The notes under the pieces were generated by a model. The model saw nothing but the letters and a program-made list of their open reading frames with translations. It made no database searches and had not been told where the DNA came from. A program made the position numbers and the translations under genes. Below are positions 28,377 through 37,281 of a stretch of 42,847 bases of DNA, piece by piece. The stretch comes from Planctomycetota bacterium (GTDB lineage: Bacteria > Planctomycetota > Planctomycetia > Pirellulales > Pirellulaceae), in NCBI GenBank assembly GCA_026692845.1, contig JAPLNM010000031.1:1-42847 (forward strand), given 5' to 3'. The first letter of the stretch is position 1, and every line of letters starts with the position of its first letter.

Positions 28377-29029
28377 GCCGTGGTACTGTGACTCGAATCG
28401 AACTGACCGCTCCAGATGCAACGCTTCGATTCGACCGTAAGTCCGATCGCTATTCGCACTGCTTGATCGCGAACTCCAACGCACAAGCTTCGGTCCTTCT
28501 CGAAGCGGTCTTGGAAGACCCCATGGCGGCCTGGCCCAGCGATCCGCCTTTGCAGCAATTGGTCATCGAGCCTATCGGCGATCGGTCGTTCCCAGACGTA
28601 GCCTTAGGTGTCGGGATGTCAGGACACGGCCATTGGTCGCTTGCGGCTCAATGGATCGTTGTTTCTGGGCTCGGCGCGCCGGCACTGGAGTTCGATTATG
28701 CGTGCAAGTCGCAGCCACCCGTCGGGTTTGTTGGCAGTACCTATCGGGTTGTTGAGCAACGCGAATTGCTCCTCGCATCGCAAGCTGTTTCCCCCGGCTT
28801 AGAATTGAAGCGGATCGAGTTTGAGCTGAAAAACTGGACCGGATGGTTTAAAGAATTGGGATCCCCAAGTTCCAAGATTGTCAACAAACTGTCCGTCGAT
28901 GTGCTCGATGGCCAGCTTCATTGGGATTCGGATTCTCAACAAATAACGATACGTCCGGTGGGATCTTTGGATAAACCTGCCACGTTGCGTTGGTGTTATC
29001 GGATCGCTTGGATAGCATGCGATGAATGA
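28373..29029 (+). CDS. Hypothetical protein coupled to the hydrolase-like gene
   Basis: A 218-residue protein with no recognised family, signal peptide or membrane segment. It looks like a mixed-to-mostly-beta soluble protein, with alternating hydrophobic residues in stretches such as HWSLAAQWIVVSGL and WDSDSQQITIRPVG. Its ATG overlaps the stop of the preceding gene (ATGA), so the two are translated together and probably act together. No function is proposed. Confidence 0.75.
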   Translation: MSRGTVTRIELTAPDATLRFDRKSDRYSHCLIANSNAQASVLLEAVLEDPMAAWPSDPPLQQLVIEPIGDRSFPDVALGVGMSGHGHWSLAAQWIVVSGLGAPALEFDYACKSQPPVGFVGSTYRVVEQRELLLASQAVSPGLELKRIEFELKNWTGWFKELGSPSSKIVNKLSVDVLDGQLHWDSDSQQITIRPVGSLDKPATLRWCYRIAWIACDE

Positions 29030-29111
29030 GCAATCCGAAGCGACCGGTATTCCGAGCTCTGCAATGGACGAAGTCTTATCCGATCGGGGATAGGCAAGCC
29101 CACGCGATAAC

Positions 29112-29150
29112 GAAACTAGATAACAGAAACTAGATAGCAGAAACTAGTTA
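29112..29150. repeat. Three-copy 14-bp tandem repeat
   Basis: GAAACTAG starts at 29112, 29126 and 29140, an exact 14-bp period (unit close to GAAACTAGATARCA). It lies in the gap before the PSD1 protein gene and has no assigned role. Confidence 0.75.
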
Positions 29151-29284
29151 GCCGAAGCTTGCCGGAACCTATCGTCCCGACGATTTCCGATAGAGAACTT
29201 TCTGCAAACCTGCCTGCTTGCAAACCTGCTAAAATACACGACTAGTTGGCCCTTGACGGAAAGCGTCGTATTGTAGGAGTTTGT

Positions 29285-32200
29285 ATGAAATCGCTCGTTG
29301 CACTCGGTGTTGCACTCGGTGTTGCACTCCCTATTGTCTTGACGGTCGTCGTCTTGACCGTCGTTGTCTTGACCGTCGTTGTCTTGACCGTCGACCCGTG
29401 CTTTTCCCAAACCCAACAAGCTCCCGATACGCTGGCCTTCAACCGCGATATCCGGCCGATTCTCTCGGAGCATTGCTTCCAATGCCACGGCCCTGACGCC
29501 CAACAACGCCAAGGCAACCTGCGACTGGATCTCTACCAAGACGCCTTGCTAGCGGGCGACAGCGGCAAAACGGCAATCGTTCCTGGCGACGCTCCGAAAA
29601 GCGAAGTATGGGACCGTATTCATAGTCAAGATGCCGACTTGGTCATGCCCCCGCCGCATACTGGCAAACCTCTGACCCCAGAGCAGATCGAACGCATCGG
29701 GAAATGGATCAACCAAGGTGCAGCGTACCAGGGCCACTGGGCTTTTATTCCGCCGACGCGACCCTCGGTCCCGTTGGCCGAACTGGCCGACAAGTATCCC
29801 AACCCGATCGACCGATTCCTCCTGGAGAAACTCCAGACTCAAGGCTTGGATTTCTCCCCACAAGCCGCCAAAGAAACGCTACTGCGGCGCGTGACGCTCG
29901 ATCTGATCGGCCTTGCCCCAACCCTCGAGGAAACCGACGCATTCCTCGCCGATTCATCCCCGGATGCCTACGCGAAAGTGGTCGATCGACTCTTGGATTC
30001 TCCCCACTACGGCGAACGCATGGCGATCGCTTGGCTGGACCTTGCTCGCTATGCCGATAGCAACGGCTTCCAAGTCGATTCCTCGAGGCAGCAATGGCCG
30101 TGGCGTGACTGGGTGATCGATGCCTTCAACCGCAACATGCCCTACGATCAATTCACGATCGAGCAGATCGCTGGGGATATGCTCCCGGAGGCTTCCTTAT
30201 CCCAACGCGTCGCGAGCGGCTTTAATCGCAATCACCGGCTCAACGGCGAAGGGGGCATCATCGCCGAAGAGTGGCGCGTCGAGACGGTAATCGATCGGGT
30301 CGAAACCACCGGGACGACTTGGCTGGCCCTAACGTTCAATTGCTGCCGGTGCCACGACCACAAGTACGACCCGATCACTCAAAAGGAGTTTTACTCTCTC
30401 TTTTCCTATTTTAATAACGTCGCTGAAAGCGGGACGCTCCAAGGGGAATCTCGCAACACCGATCCGGTCCTCTCGGTCCCGACGGCCGAGCAACAGCGTC
30501 AACGGGCCGACTACGAAATCCAGATCCAACAAGCCCAAGAAGCTCTTGCATTGGCCGAAGGCAACATCGCAAGCCTGATGGTACCTTGGGAAATCGAGTT
30601 CAAAAAAACCATCGTATCGAACCAGCCGACTTGGAATACTTTGAATCCATCGAGCGCCAAAGCCCGAAGTGCAGCGGTACTTACCAAACAACCCGATGGA
30701 ACCTTCTTGGTCAGCGGTGAAAACCCAACCTTCGACGTGTACGAAATCCAATCGACGCTCCCGGCCGGCCCGCTGACTGGGATCCTGCTGGAGTGTTTTC
30801 CCGACCCGAGCCTGCCCCAAGAGAGCCTCGGCCGCTATCCCAACGGGAACTTTGTCCTGACCCGCATGGAAGCGATTATTTCAACCGCTGAAAACGCCCC
30901 AATCACCACTGCAAAGATCGTCGAGGCAAAAGCCGACTACTCGCAAAAAGACTGGGATATCTCCAATACTGTCCAAGCAAACAGCGGGCGAGGCTGGGCT
31001 GTCGATGGCCCAACGCGACGAGAGACTTGCCGCGCGATGTTCCTGTTCGACGCTTCGATCGAGGTTCCTGAAAAATCCAAGATCACCATCCGACTGGTCC
31101 AGGAATCGCTAGGCCAGCACAACATCGGACGCTTCCGACTGGCAACGACCGGACTTGCCCAATCCACCGTCGCGATTAGCGGCACCCAGATTCCCGAATC
31201 GATCAAAACCATCGTCGCGATCCCTCAAGCCGATCGCTCTGCAGAGCAACGCAAGGAGCTCGAAGCTTACTACCGCAAAGCTGCCGACGGTCCGATCCAA
31301 CAATCGATTCGCAAAGTCGAAGATGCGAAGAAAAAACTCGCTGAATTCAAAGCCACCTGGCCAACGGTTATGGTCATGCAGGAGATGCCCAAGCCCCGCG
31401 AAGCCTTTGTGTTGGTCCGAGGCGAATACGATAAGCGGGGCGATCGTGTCGATGCGAGCTTGCCCAAAGCACTACCTGCGATGCCCGCCGAGCAACCCAA
31501 CGATCGCCTCGGACTAGCTCGCTGGATCGCTAGCCGTGAAAACCCCCTGACGGCCCGCGTTTGGGTCAACCGCATGTGGGAAAAGTTCATGGGCAATGGA
31601 ATCGTAAAAACCACCGAGAACTTTGGCTCGCAAGCCGACTGGCCAAGCCATCCTGAGCTGCTCGATTGGCTTGCCGTCGAGTGGATCAACCCCACGGTGC
31701 TCCAAGAGGTCGCAGGAAAACCCATCGTAGCATGGGACATCAAGGGACTTCAAAAACTCATCGTCATGAGTCGGGCTTACCAACAATCGACGAGCCTCAT
31801 CGGCAAAGAGAAACTTTTCGAAGCCGACCCCGAAAACCGTTGGCTCGGCCGTGGTCCACGATTCCGACTCTCCGGCGAGATCTTGAGAGACCAAGCCCTT
31901 CAAGCCAGCGGACTGCTTACCGAAAAAATCGGTGGACCGAGCGTCAAGCCTTATATGCCCGATGGGGTATGGGATGAAACGAGCGTCTACGGCGATCTAC
32001 GCAACTACCGACACGATACCGACGAGCGGCTCTACCGCCGCAGCTTATACACCGTCTGGAAGCGGACTGCCGCTCCGCCGACGATGCTCTTGTTCGATGC
32101 CCCCAATCGCGAAATCTGCATCGTCAAACGCTCCCGGACCAATACGCCCCTGCAGGCCCTTTCGCTGCTGAACGAAGTGACCTACGTCGAGGCGGCTCGC

Positions 32201-32488
32201 AAGCTCGGAGAACGCATGATGTACCACTCCGAAGCCTCCGTGGCCGAGAAATTGAAATTCGGGTTCCGAATCGTCACCGGCAGGGGCCCGTCGGATCTGG
32301 AACTCAAACTTTTGGAAGATAGCTGGAACGAGGACCGCGCCTACTACGGGCAAAACGCGCAGCAAGCCCAGCGATTGATCCAAATCGGGGAGTCGAAATC
32401 CCAAGTCGAATCGACCGCCGACCTGGCCGCATACACCCTTGCCGGAAACGTGCTGCTGAACCTAGACGAAGTCATCACACGCGAGTGA
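29285..32488 (+). CDS. PSD1/planctomycete cytochrome c protein (PSCyt1-DUF1549-DUF1553)
   Basis: A 1067-residue secreted protein of a family highly expanded in planctomycetes. After the signal peptide comes a PSCyt1 (planctomycete cytochrome c) domain with the haem motif C64-F-Q-C67-H68. A DUF1549 (PSCyt2) domain follows from about residue 170 and contains a second CxxCH-like site, CCRCHDHKYDP, near 353. A variable middle and a C-terminal DUF1553 domain (LGLARWIASRENPLTARVWVNRMW) complete the usual order. These proteins are thought to take part in degradation of complex, often sulfated, polysaccharides, but the biochemistry is unproven. ATG 29285 follows TAGGAG by about six bases. The signal peptide contains two in-frame tandem repeats (see findings). 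The DUF1501 gene follows directly. Confidence 0.94.
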   Translation: MKSLVALGVALGVALPIVLTVVVLTVVVLTVVVLTVDPCFSQTQQAPDTLAFNRDIRPILSEHCFQCHGPDAQQRQGNLRLDLYQDALLAGDSGKTAIVPGDAPKSEVWDRIHSQDADLVMPPPHTGKPLTPEQIERIGKWINQGAAYQGHWAFIPPTRPSVPLAELADKYPNPIDRFLLEKLQTQGLDFSPQAAKETLLRRVTLDLIGLAPTLEETDAFLADSSPDAYAKVVDRLLDSPHYGERMAIAWLDLARYADSNGFQVDSSRQQWPWRDWVIDAFNRNMPYDQFTIEQIAGDMLPEASLSQRVASGFNRNHRLNGEGGIIAEEWRVETVIDRVETTGTTWLALTFNCCRCHDHKYDPITQKEFYSLFSYFNNVAESGTLQGESRNTDPVLSVPTAEQQRQRADYEIQIQQAQEALALAEGNIASLMVPWEIEFKKTIVSNQPTWNTLNPSSAKARSAAVLTKQPDGTFLVSGENPTFDVYEIQSTLPAGPLTGILLECFPDPSLPQESLGRYPNGNFVLTRMEAIISTAENAPITTAKIVEAKADYSQKDWDISNTVQANSGRGWAVDGPTRRETCRAMFLFDASIEVPEKSKITIRLVQESLGQHNIGRFRLATTGLAQSTVAISGTQIPESIKTIVAIPQADRSAEQRKELEAYYRKAADGPIQQSIRKVEDAKKKLAEFKATWPTVMVMQEMPKPREAFVLVRGEYDKRGDRVDASLPKALPAMPAEQPNDRLGLARWIASRENPLTARVWVNRMWEKFMGNGIVKTTENFGSQADWPSHPELLDWLAVEWINPTVLQEVAGKPIVAWDIKGLQKLIVMSRAYQQSTSLIGKEKLFEADPENRWLGRGPRFRLSGEILRDQALQASGLLTEKIGGPSVKPYMPDGVWDETSVYGDLRNYRHDTDERLYRRSLYTVWKRTAAPPTMLLFDAPNREICIVKRSRTNTPLQALSLLNEVTYVEAARKLGERMMYHSEASVAEKLKFGFRIVTGRGPSDLELKLLEDSWNEDRAYYGQNAQQAQRLIQIGESKSQVESTADLAAYTLAGNVLLNLDEVITRE
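29297..29394 (+). repeat. Tandem repeats inside a signal-peptide coding region
   Basis: A 12-bp unit GTTGCACTCGGT occurs at 29297-29308 and 29309-29320, with a partial third copy at 29321-29330. A 15-bp unit close to CTTGACCGTCGTTGT occurs at 29338, 29353 and 29368, with a partial fourth at 29383-29394. Both units are multiples of three and encode GVAL and LTVVV repeats in the hydrophobic core of the signal peptide. Confidence 0.9.
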
Positions 32489-32502
32489 ACGAAAGAAATC
32501 CC

Positions 32503-33918
32503 ATGCAAATTGACCGCCAGACCTTTTTGAAAAGCTCGGCAGGGAGTCTTTGGCTCTCGGCCATGATGTCCCTCGGACGCAGCGAGTCGGGCTCCCAAGA
32601 GACCCTCAGCAGCGGAATCCATCATCCGGCCAAGGCCAAGCGGATCATTTATCTGTTTCAGTCCGGGGCACCCTCGCAGATCGATCTTTTCGATCCGAAA
32701 TCCGAGTTGGAAAACCGACGCGGGGAGGATCTTCCCGAATCGATTCGCCAAGGACAACGGCTCACGACCATGACCTCCGGTCAGAGCAAATTTCCAGTCG
32801 CTCCGTCGATGTTCCAATTCGCACAACACGGCAAATCCGGCATGTGGTTCAGCGAACTCATGCCCCAGATGGCTAGCCTTGCAGACAACTGGTGCCAGAT
32901 CCGATCGATGCACACCGAAGCGATCAACCACGACCCTGCGATTACCTTCTGCCAAACAGGCTCCCAGCTTGCCGGTCGACCGAGCATCGGTTCGTGGATT
33001 AGCTATGGATTGGGGAGTCAAAACAAAGATTTGCCTGCCTACGTCGTACTGACGTCGTTTGGAACCGGACGGCCCGACGATCAACCTTTGTACGACCGGC
33101 TTTGGGGAGCTGGCTTTTTGCCATCGCAGCATCAAGGGGTCAAATTCCGAAACAAAGGAGATGCGGTGTTGTATCTGTCGAATCCCCAAGGGATGGACAG
33201 CCAGCGCCGTCGCCTTACCCTCGATCGTCTCGACCAACTCAATCGCCAGCACTTCGACCAACTCGGAGATCCGGAGATCCAAACGCGCATCAGCCAATAC
33301 GAGATGGCTTTTCGCATGCAAAGCAGCGTCCCGGATCTGCTCAGCGTAGCCGACGAACCGGCCCATGCGCTCGAGAAGTACGGGCCGGATGTCAAACGCC
33401 CCGGGTCCTATGCTGCCAATTGCTTGCTCGCACGAAGACTCGCGGAACGCGATGTTCGATTCATCCAGCTTTTTCACATGGGCTGGGACCATCATGGCGG
33501 ATTGCCCAACGCGATCAAACTCCAGTGCCGCGATACCGATCAGCCGACCAAAGCTTTGATCGAGGACCTCAAAGAACGGGGTTTGTTCGACGATACGCTC
33601 ATCGTTTGGGGAGGCGAGTTCGGTCGAACCGTTTATTCGCAGGGTGCGTTGTCGGCCGACAACTATGGTCGCGACCACCACCCGCGCTGCTTTACCACAC
33701 TGCTTACCGGTGCGGGGGTACGAGGTGGACATGTCCACGGCCAGACCGATGAATACGGCTACAACATCACCCAAGATCCTGTGCATGTGCACGATCTGAA
33801 CGCGACGATCCTTCATTTGCTCGGGATCGACCACACCCGATTGACCTATCGTTTCCAAGGTCGCGATTATCGGCTGACCGACATCCACGGAAATCTCGTC
33901 CAGTCCATCCTGTCCTGA
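32503..33918 (+). CDS. DUF1501 domain protein
   Basis: A DUF1501-family protein of 471 residues, related to the alkaline phosphatase/sulfatase superfamily and nearly always paired with DUF1549/DUF1553 proteins in planctomycetes. Typical segments are IIYLFQSGAPSQIDLFDPK, FHMGWDHHGGLP, LIVWGGEFGRT and NYGRDHHPRCFTTLL, with clustered His/Asp that may bind metal. The N-terminus (DRQTFLKSSAGSLWLSAM) resembles the Tat-type leaders of the family but lacks the Arg pair. ATG 32503 is used; a GTG at 32485 overlaps the upstream stop as GTGA and would add six residues. It lies directly downstream of the PSD1 gene, forming the standard two-gene unit. Confidence 0.92.
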   Translation: MQIDRQTFLKSSAGSLWLSAMMSLGRSESGSQETLSSGIHHPAKAKRIIYLFQSGAPSQIDLFDPKSELENRRGEDLPESIRQGQRLTTMTSGQSKFPVAPSMFQFAQHGKSGMWFSELMPQMASLADNWCQIRSMHTEAINHDPAITFCQTGSQLAGRPSIGSWISYGLGSQNKDLPAYVVLTSFGTGRPDDQPLYDRLWGAGFLPSQHQGVKFRNKGDAVLYLSNPQGMDSQRRRLTLDRLDQLNRQHFDQLGDPEIQTRISQYEMAFRMQSSVPDLLSVADEPAHALEKYGPDVKRPGSYAANCLLARRLAERDVRFIQLFHMGWDHHGGLPNAIKLQCRDTDQPTKALIEDLKERGLFDDTLIVWGGEFGRTVYSQGALSADNYGRDHHPRCFTTLLTGAGVRGGHVHGQTDEYGYNITQDPVHVHDLNATILHLLGIDHTRLTYRFQGRDYRLTDIHGNLVQSILS

Positions 33919-33966
33919 GTCCCCGAGCACTCAAAACCTCTCAAGCAATTTCACGGAGTCGTCGTC

Positions 33967-35176
33967 ATGAAAATGGGTCAAGGGAAATTGGTGGTGACCA
34001 ACGGAAATCTCATCGATGGAACCGGCAAGCCGGCCGTTGCCAATGGAGCCCTGTTGATCCAAGACGGCCGGATCGCTTATGTCGGACCCGCCGCCGATAT
34101 GCCGACCGTCGGGCCCGATACCTGCACGATCGACGCCAGGGGTGGCACGATCCTGCCCGGGCTCGTCGAAGCCCACTTCCATGCCACCTACTTCAACATC
34201 GCAGCCCTCGAGGACTTGGACATCAAGTACCCGGTCGAATACGTTTCGCTCTTATCGAGTGTCAATGCAAGGTTGGCTCTAGAGTGCGGATACACCTCGG
34301 CCCGTTCCGGTGGGTGCCTGTTCAACATCGATGTGTGGCTCAAAAACGCCATCGAAGAGGACTTGATCCCCGGCCCACGGCTAGCAGCAAGCGGTCGGGA
34401 GATCTGTTCGGCCGGTGGATTGATGGATTGGAATCCCGAATTCCGCCGAATGGGTCAAAACCTATCCCACCGGCGATGCGGCCTCCCCCGATGCCAACGA
34501 CCATCACACCCTCTGCATGACCTTCGAGGAGATGCATGCGGTCGTTGCCACGGCCCACAACCACAAGCTAAAAGTCACCGGGCATTGCCGAGCGACCGAG
34601 GGAATCAAAAACGCCTTGCGAGCCGGTTATGACTGCATCGAACACGGAACGTTCATGGACAACGAAGCCCTCGACTTGATGCTCCAGCGCGATGTTCCTT
34701 GCGTACCTGCTCTGTACTTTGAAAAGGCCAGCATCGAGCTAGGGCCGAAATTCGGGCTGCCACAGAGCGTCATCGACGGCCACCAGGAGACGCTCGATGG
34801 AGGGGTCGAAAGCGCGCTCAAGATCCTGCGTGCCGGGGGCCGGCTAGGGATGGGTGGCGACTACGGATTCGGTTGGAATCCGCATGGAGACTACGCTCGC
34901 GAATTGACGTTCTTTGTACGCGAAGTCGGCTTCACTCCGCTGGAAGTCATCCTCTGCGCGACGAAAACCGGCTCGGAAATCATGGGGCGAGACAAGGACA
35001 TTGGGACCTTGGAACCAGGCAAACTCGCCGACGTGCTAATCGTCGACGGCGATGTGCTCGATCGCATTGAACTGCTCGAAGACCGAAGCAAATTCATCGC
35101 CGTCATGCAAGCCGGCGTGATCAAGGCCGGGCAACTCGCCAAGCCGTTTCCGACGGTCATCAAGCAAGAGAAGTAA
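33967..35176 (+). pseudogene. Amidohydrolase (metal-dependent), broken by internal deletion
   Basis: An amidohydrolase-superfamily gene in two frames. The first part (33967 to about 34455) has the beta-sandwich start and the H-x-H metal site in VEAHFHATYF, and runs to GLMDWNPEFRRM. The second part continues in another frame from about 34453 (EWVKTYPTGDAASPD) and carries the Lys ligand, KVTGHCRATEG, CIEHGTFMD and the catalytic-Asp segment GGDYGFGWNPHGD, ending at 35176. Relatives have about 30 residues between these segments (family knowledge), so the break looks like a deletion rather than a single-base error. The gene would encode a truncated first half that reads out of frame to 34632. It lies 48 bp after the DUF1501 gene. 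Confidence 0.82.
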
Positions 35177-35212
35177 GCAAGCCAAATCAACTAGCGAATC
35201 AAGTGAGCCCAC

Positions 35213-36079
35213 ATGTTCGAAGAGCGATGGCTAGGGGTCGATTCGGGGCAAAGAAAGCTTCGCGTCGGTGTTCGTCGAGGGCCCAGCCAAGGACCAGTAC
35301 TGATTCTTTTGCATGGTGTGACACGCTCCTGGCGCGATTGGGAGCCGATGGTCCCATTCCTGAGCCACCAGTGGACGATCTTTGCGATCGATCACCGTGG
35401 TCATGGTCAATCGGATCGAGCCTCAAGCTATTTCGTCGACGACTATGCGCAGGATCTGATCGAGGTACTCGAGCAAAAAGTGGGCGATCCGGTCGTGCTC
35501 GTCGGCCACTCTTTAGGAGCGATGGTCGCTGCCATCGCTGCATCCAAAGTGCCCGAGCGCGTCCGAGGATTGGTGCTTGAAGACCCTCCGATGCAGACCA
35601 TGGGCCGATCGATCCAAGGGACCGTATGGCAAAAACTGTTTCAAGGGATGCAGCAGGTCTGCATCGCAGGTGGGAGCCTCGAACAGATCAGTCAAAGGCT
35701 CGGGAGTATCTCATTGCCGCAAGCCGACGGCTCGACGGCCCAACTCAGGACGCTTCGGACCGAGGAAGCACTGCGATGGGGAGCCAGTTGCTTATCGAAG
35801 CTCGATCCGAAAGTCTTCGAACCGTTGATCGCAGGAGAGTGGCTCAAGGGCCTGGATTGGGAGAGCATTGCAGGTCGGATCGCAAGTCCGGCGATCCTTC
35901 TGCAGGCCGACTTTGGGGCGGGTGGAGCGCTTAGCGACGCAGAGGCGCAGGCGTTCTGCCAAGGTTGCCAGGAGTGCGAATGGGTCCGTTTTCCTGGTAA
36001 AAACCACCAATTGCACGGCACGATCCCCGACCAAATCGCCGCTGTGGTCGATCGATTCCTGCCGAAACTCCAGGATTAG
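35213..36079 (+). CDS. Alpha/beta hydrolase
   Basis: A 288-residue cytosolic alpha/beta hydrolase of the MhpC/epoxide-hydrolase-like type. The oxyanion loop H34-G35 (LLHGVTRSWRDW), the DHRGHGQSD segment and the nucleophile elbow G-H-S100-L-G-A are clear. A likely catalytic His is H265 or H268 in PGKNHQLHGTIP. The substrate cannot be assigned from sequence. It starts 36 bp after the broken amidohydrolase gene, so both may have belonged to one catabolic unit. Confidence 0.9.
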   Translation: MFEERWLGVDSGQRKLRVGVRRGPSQGPVLILLHGVTRSWRDWEPMVPFLSHQWTIFAIDHRGHGQSDRASSYFVDDYAQDLIEVLEQKVGDPVVLVGHSLGAMVAAIAASKVPERVRGLVLEDPPMQTMGRSIQGTVWQKLFQGMQQVCIAGGSLEQISQRLGSISLPQADGSTAQLRTLRTEEALRWGASCLSKLDPKVFEPLIAGEWLKGLDWESIAGRIASPAILLQADFGAGGALSDAEAQAFCQGCQECEWVRFPGKNHQLHGTIPDQIAAVVDRFLPKLQD

Positions 36080-36273
36080 CCCTGCGACTACTCCGTGGTT
36101 GGATTGGGTAGTTTGGCGGGTTTTTTACGATTTGTCGCTTGGATTTCGCTTTTCTTTTATTACTATTGTTGTCATTGCAAAGCAGAAAATTGCAGAGCAT
36201 TAAAGGGCTGGATGCCTTTGGTGGCAACATCCTAGTTGTGATCAACGATCCTGTATCCGAAACGAATTTTTCG
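36080..36273. other. Intergenic region before the PEP-CTERM gene
   Basis: AT-richer region with pyrimidine runs (about 36118-36180), likely to hold the promoter of the PEP-CTERM gene. No clear repeat or hairpin was seen. An in-frame TTG at 36139 is rejected as a start because the signal peptide begins at ATG 36274. Confidence 0.5.
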
Positions 36274-37020
36274 ATGAGACATGCAATTGCGCGTAGTTGC
36301 TTGGTTGTACTTGCTGCCGCGATGTTGGCGGTTGGCAGTCTTGCCCAGGTCCGTGCCGACTTGGTCGCAGGCTGGGACTTTCAGACCACCACCAATGGTG
36401 GAACCGCGACGGCGGTATCGCCGAACACTCCCAAGCAGTACACGGCCAACCTTGGCTCTGGGGGACTGTTCCTTAACGGTCAAAATGGATCGAGCGATTG
36501 GTTCGTGCCGGCGACGGGATCAACCGCTAGGGAATTGGATGCGTTTGGTGGGACTGCGATCAACGCAGGGATGGGGTTCTCAAGAACCACGAGTGGTGCG
36601 GCTGCATTGGCGCTGATCAATCAGACGGCGAACGGAAAGTCGGCTGTTTTCCGTTTTTCGATGGCTGGCTTCCAAGAATTGATGGTCAGTTATGCGTCCC
36701 AGCGAACGAACTCTGGATTTACCTCGCAGGCGTGGTCTTACAGCACCGACGGGGTCAACTGGACGGATCACCAGGCCGTTAGCAATCTGCCACTCGCCTT
36801 TGCAATACAGCCGTTGGGAATCATTAGGGGCTTGGATGGTGCGACGGACGCTTACCTTCGATTGACTTTGACAGGTGCGTCTTCGGGTACGGGCAACAAT
36901 CGGCTCGACAACATTCAGTTCAACGCGACAGCCACAGCGGTACCAGAGCCGACTTCGATGTTGTTGGCGGGCACTGTAGCGTTGGGTGGTGTCGTTTTGC
37001 GACTCCGCCGCAAGTGGTAA
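36274..37020 (+). CDS. PEP-CTERM sorting-domain protein
   Basis: A 248-residue exported protein. A signal peptide (about residues 1-31, MRHAIARSCLVVLAAAML...VRAD) precedes a low-Cys, Gly/Ser/Thr/Asn-rich beta domain. The C-terminus is a textbook PEP-CTERM tail: VPEPTSMLLAG, a hydrophobic helix, then RLRRKW. Such tails are processed by an exosortase and direct proteins to the cell surface or extracellular matrix. No exosortase gene is in the window. A Rho-independent terminator follows at 37064-37090. The function of the mature domain was not recognised. Confidence 0.9.
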   Translation: MRHAIARSCLVVLAAAMLAVGSLAQVRADLVAGWDFQTTTNGGTATAVSPNTPKQYTANLGSGGLFLNGQNGSSDWFVPATGSTARELDAFGGTAINAGMGFSRTTSGAAALALINQTANGKSAVFRFSMAGFQELMVSYASQRTNSGFTSQAWSYSTDGVNWTDHQAVSNLPLAFAIQPLGIIRGLDGATDAYLRLTLTGASSGTGNNRLDNIQFNATATAVPEPTSMLLAGTVALGGVVLRLRRKW

Positions 37021-37063
37021 TTGGTAAGCGGTAAGCTTCTGGTAAGTAACTTAAAGACTCATC

Positions 37064-37090
37064 AAGCCGTCGTTAACGATGGCTTTTTTC
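37064..37090 (+). terminator. Rho-independent terminator after the PEP-CTERM gene
   Basis: AAGCCGTCGTT (37064-37074) pairs with AACGATGGCTT (37075-37085), with one G-U pair, and is followed by a run of T to 37089. It lies 43 bp after the stop codon. Confidence 0.85.
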
Positions 37091-37091
37091 T

Positions 37092-37250
37092 ATGGTAGAG
37101 CGATTGTCCCCAATCGCTTCTGGTCGTCGAAGACGACGGGTCTTTGGGCTTTTGTATTAAGCTGCCGGAGGCTGTTTCCTCGGCTTCGCCTCGGGGTGAA
37201 CGATTGAGACAATCGTTCTACCATGAGTCGTCGAAGATGACGGGTCTTTT
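37092..37250. repeat. Palindromic repeat family B, inverted and direct copies
   Basis: An inverted copy (TATGGTAGAGCGATTG..., 37091-37119) and a direct copy (CTTCGCCTCGGGGTGAACGATTG..., 37184-37223) flank about 65 bp. Each is followed by a GTCGTCGAAGAYGACGGGTC segment, at about 37124 and 37228. The direct copy, including the TGTTTCCTC leader, matches 11391-11443. No gene lies between 37021 and 37281. Confidence 0.8.
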
Positions 37251-37281
37251 GTTTTCACTGCTTCCGATCGAAGTTCGTTTG

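Noticed and set aside
32485-32502. GTG start for the DUF1501 gene overlapping the PSD1 stop (GTGA)
   Set aside because: No ribosome binding site precedes it, and the leader peptide begins naturally at ATG 32503; kept only as an alternative.
32344-33930. 528-codon open frame on the minus strand across the DUF1501 gene
   Set aside because: It lies wholly opposite recognised PSD1 and DUF1501 coding sequence and its translation resembles no family, so it is a shadow frame.
34517-35176. Second half of the amidohydrolase as an independent gene starting at ATG 34517
   Set aside because: The same-frame homology continues upstream of that ATG (EWVKTYPTGDAASPD), and the segment lacks the N-terminal metal site, so it is the second part of one broken gene.
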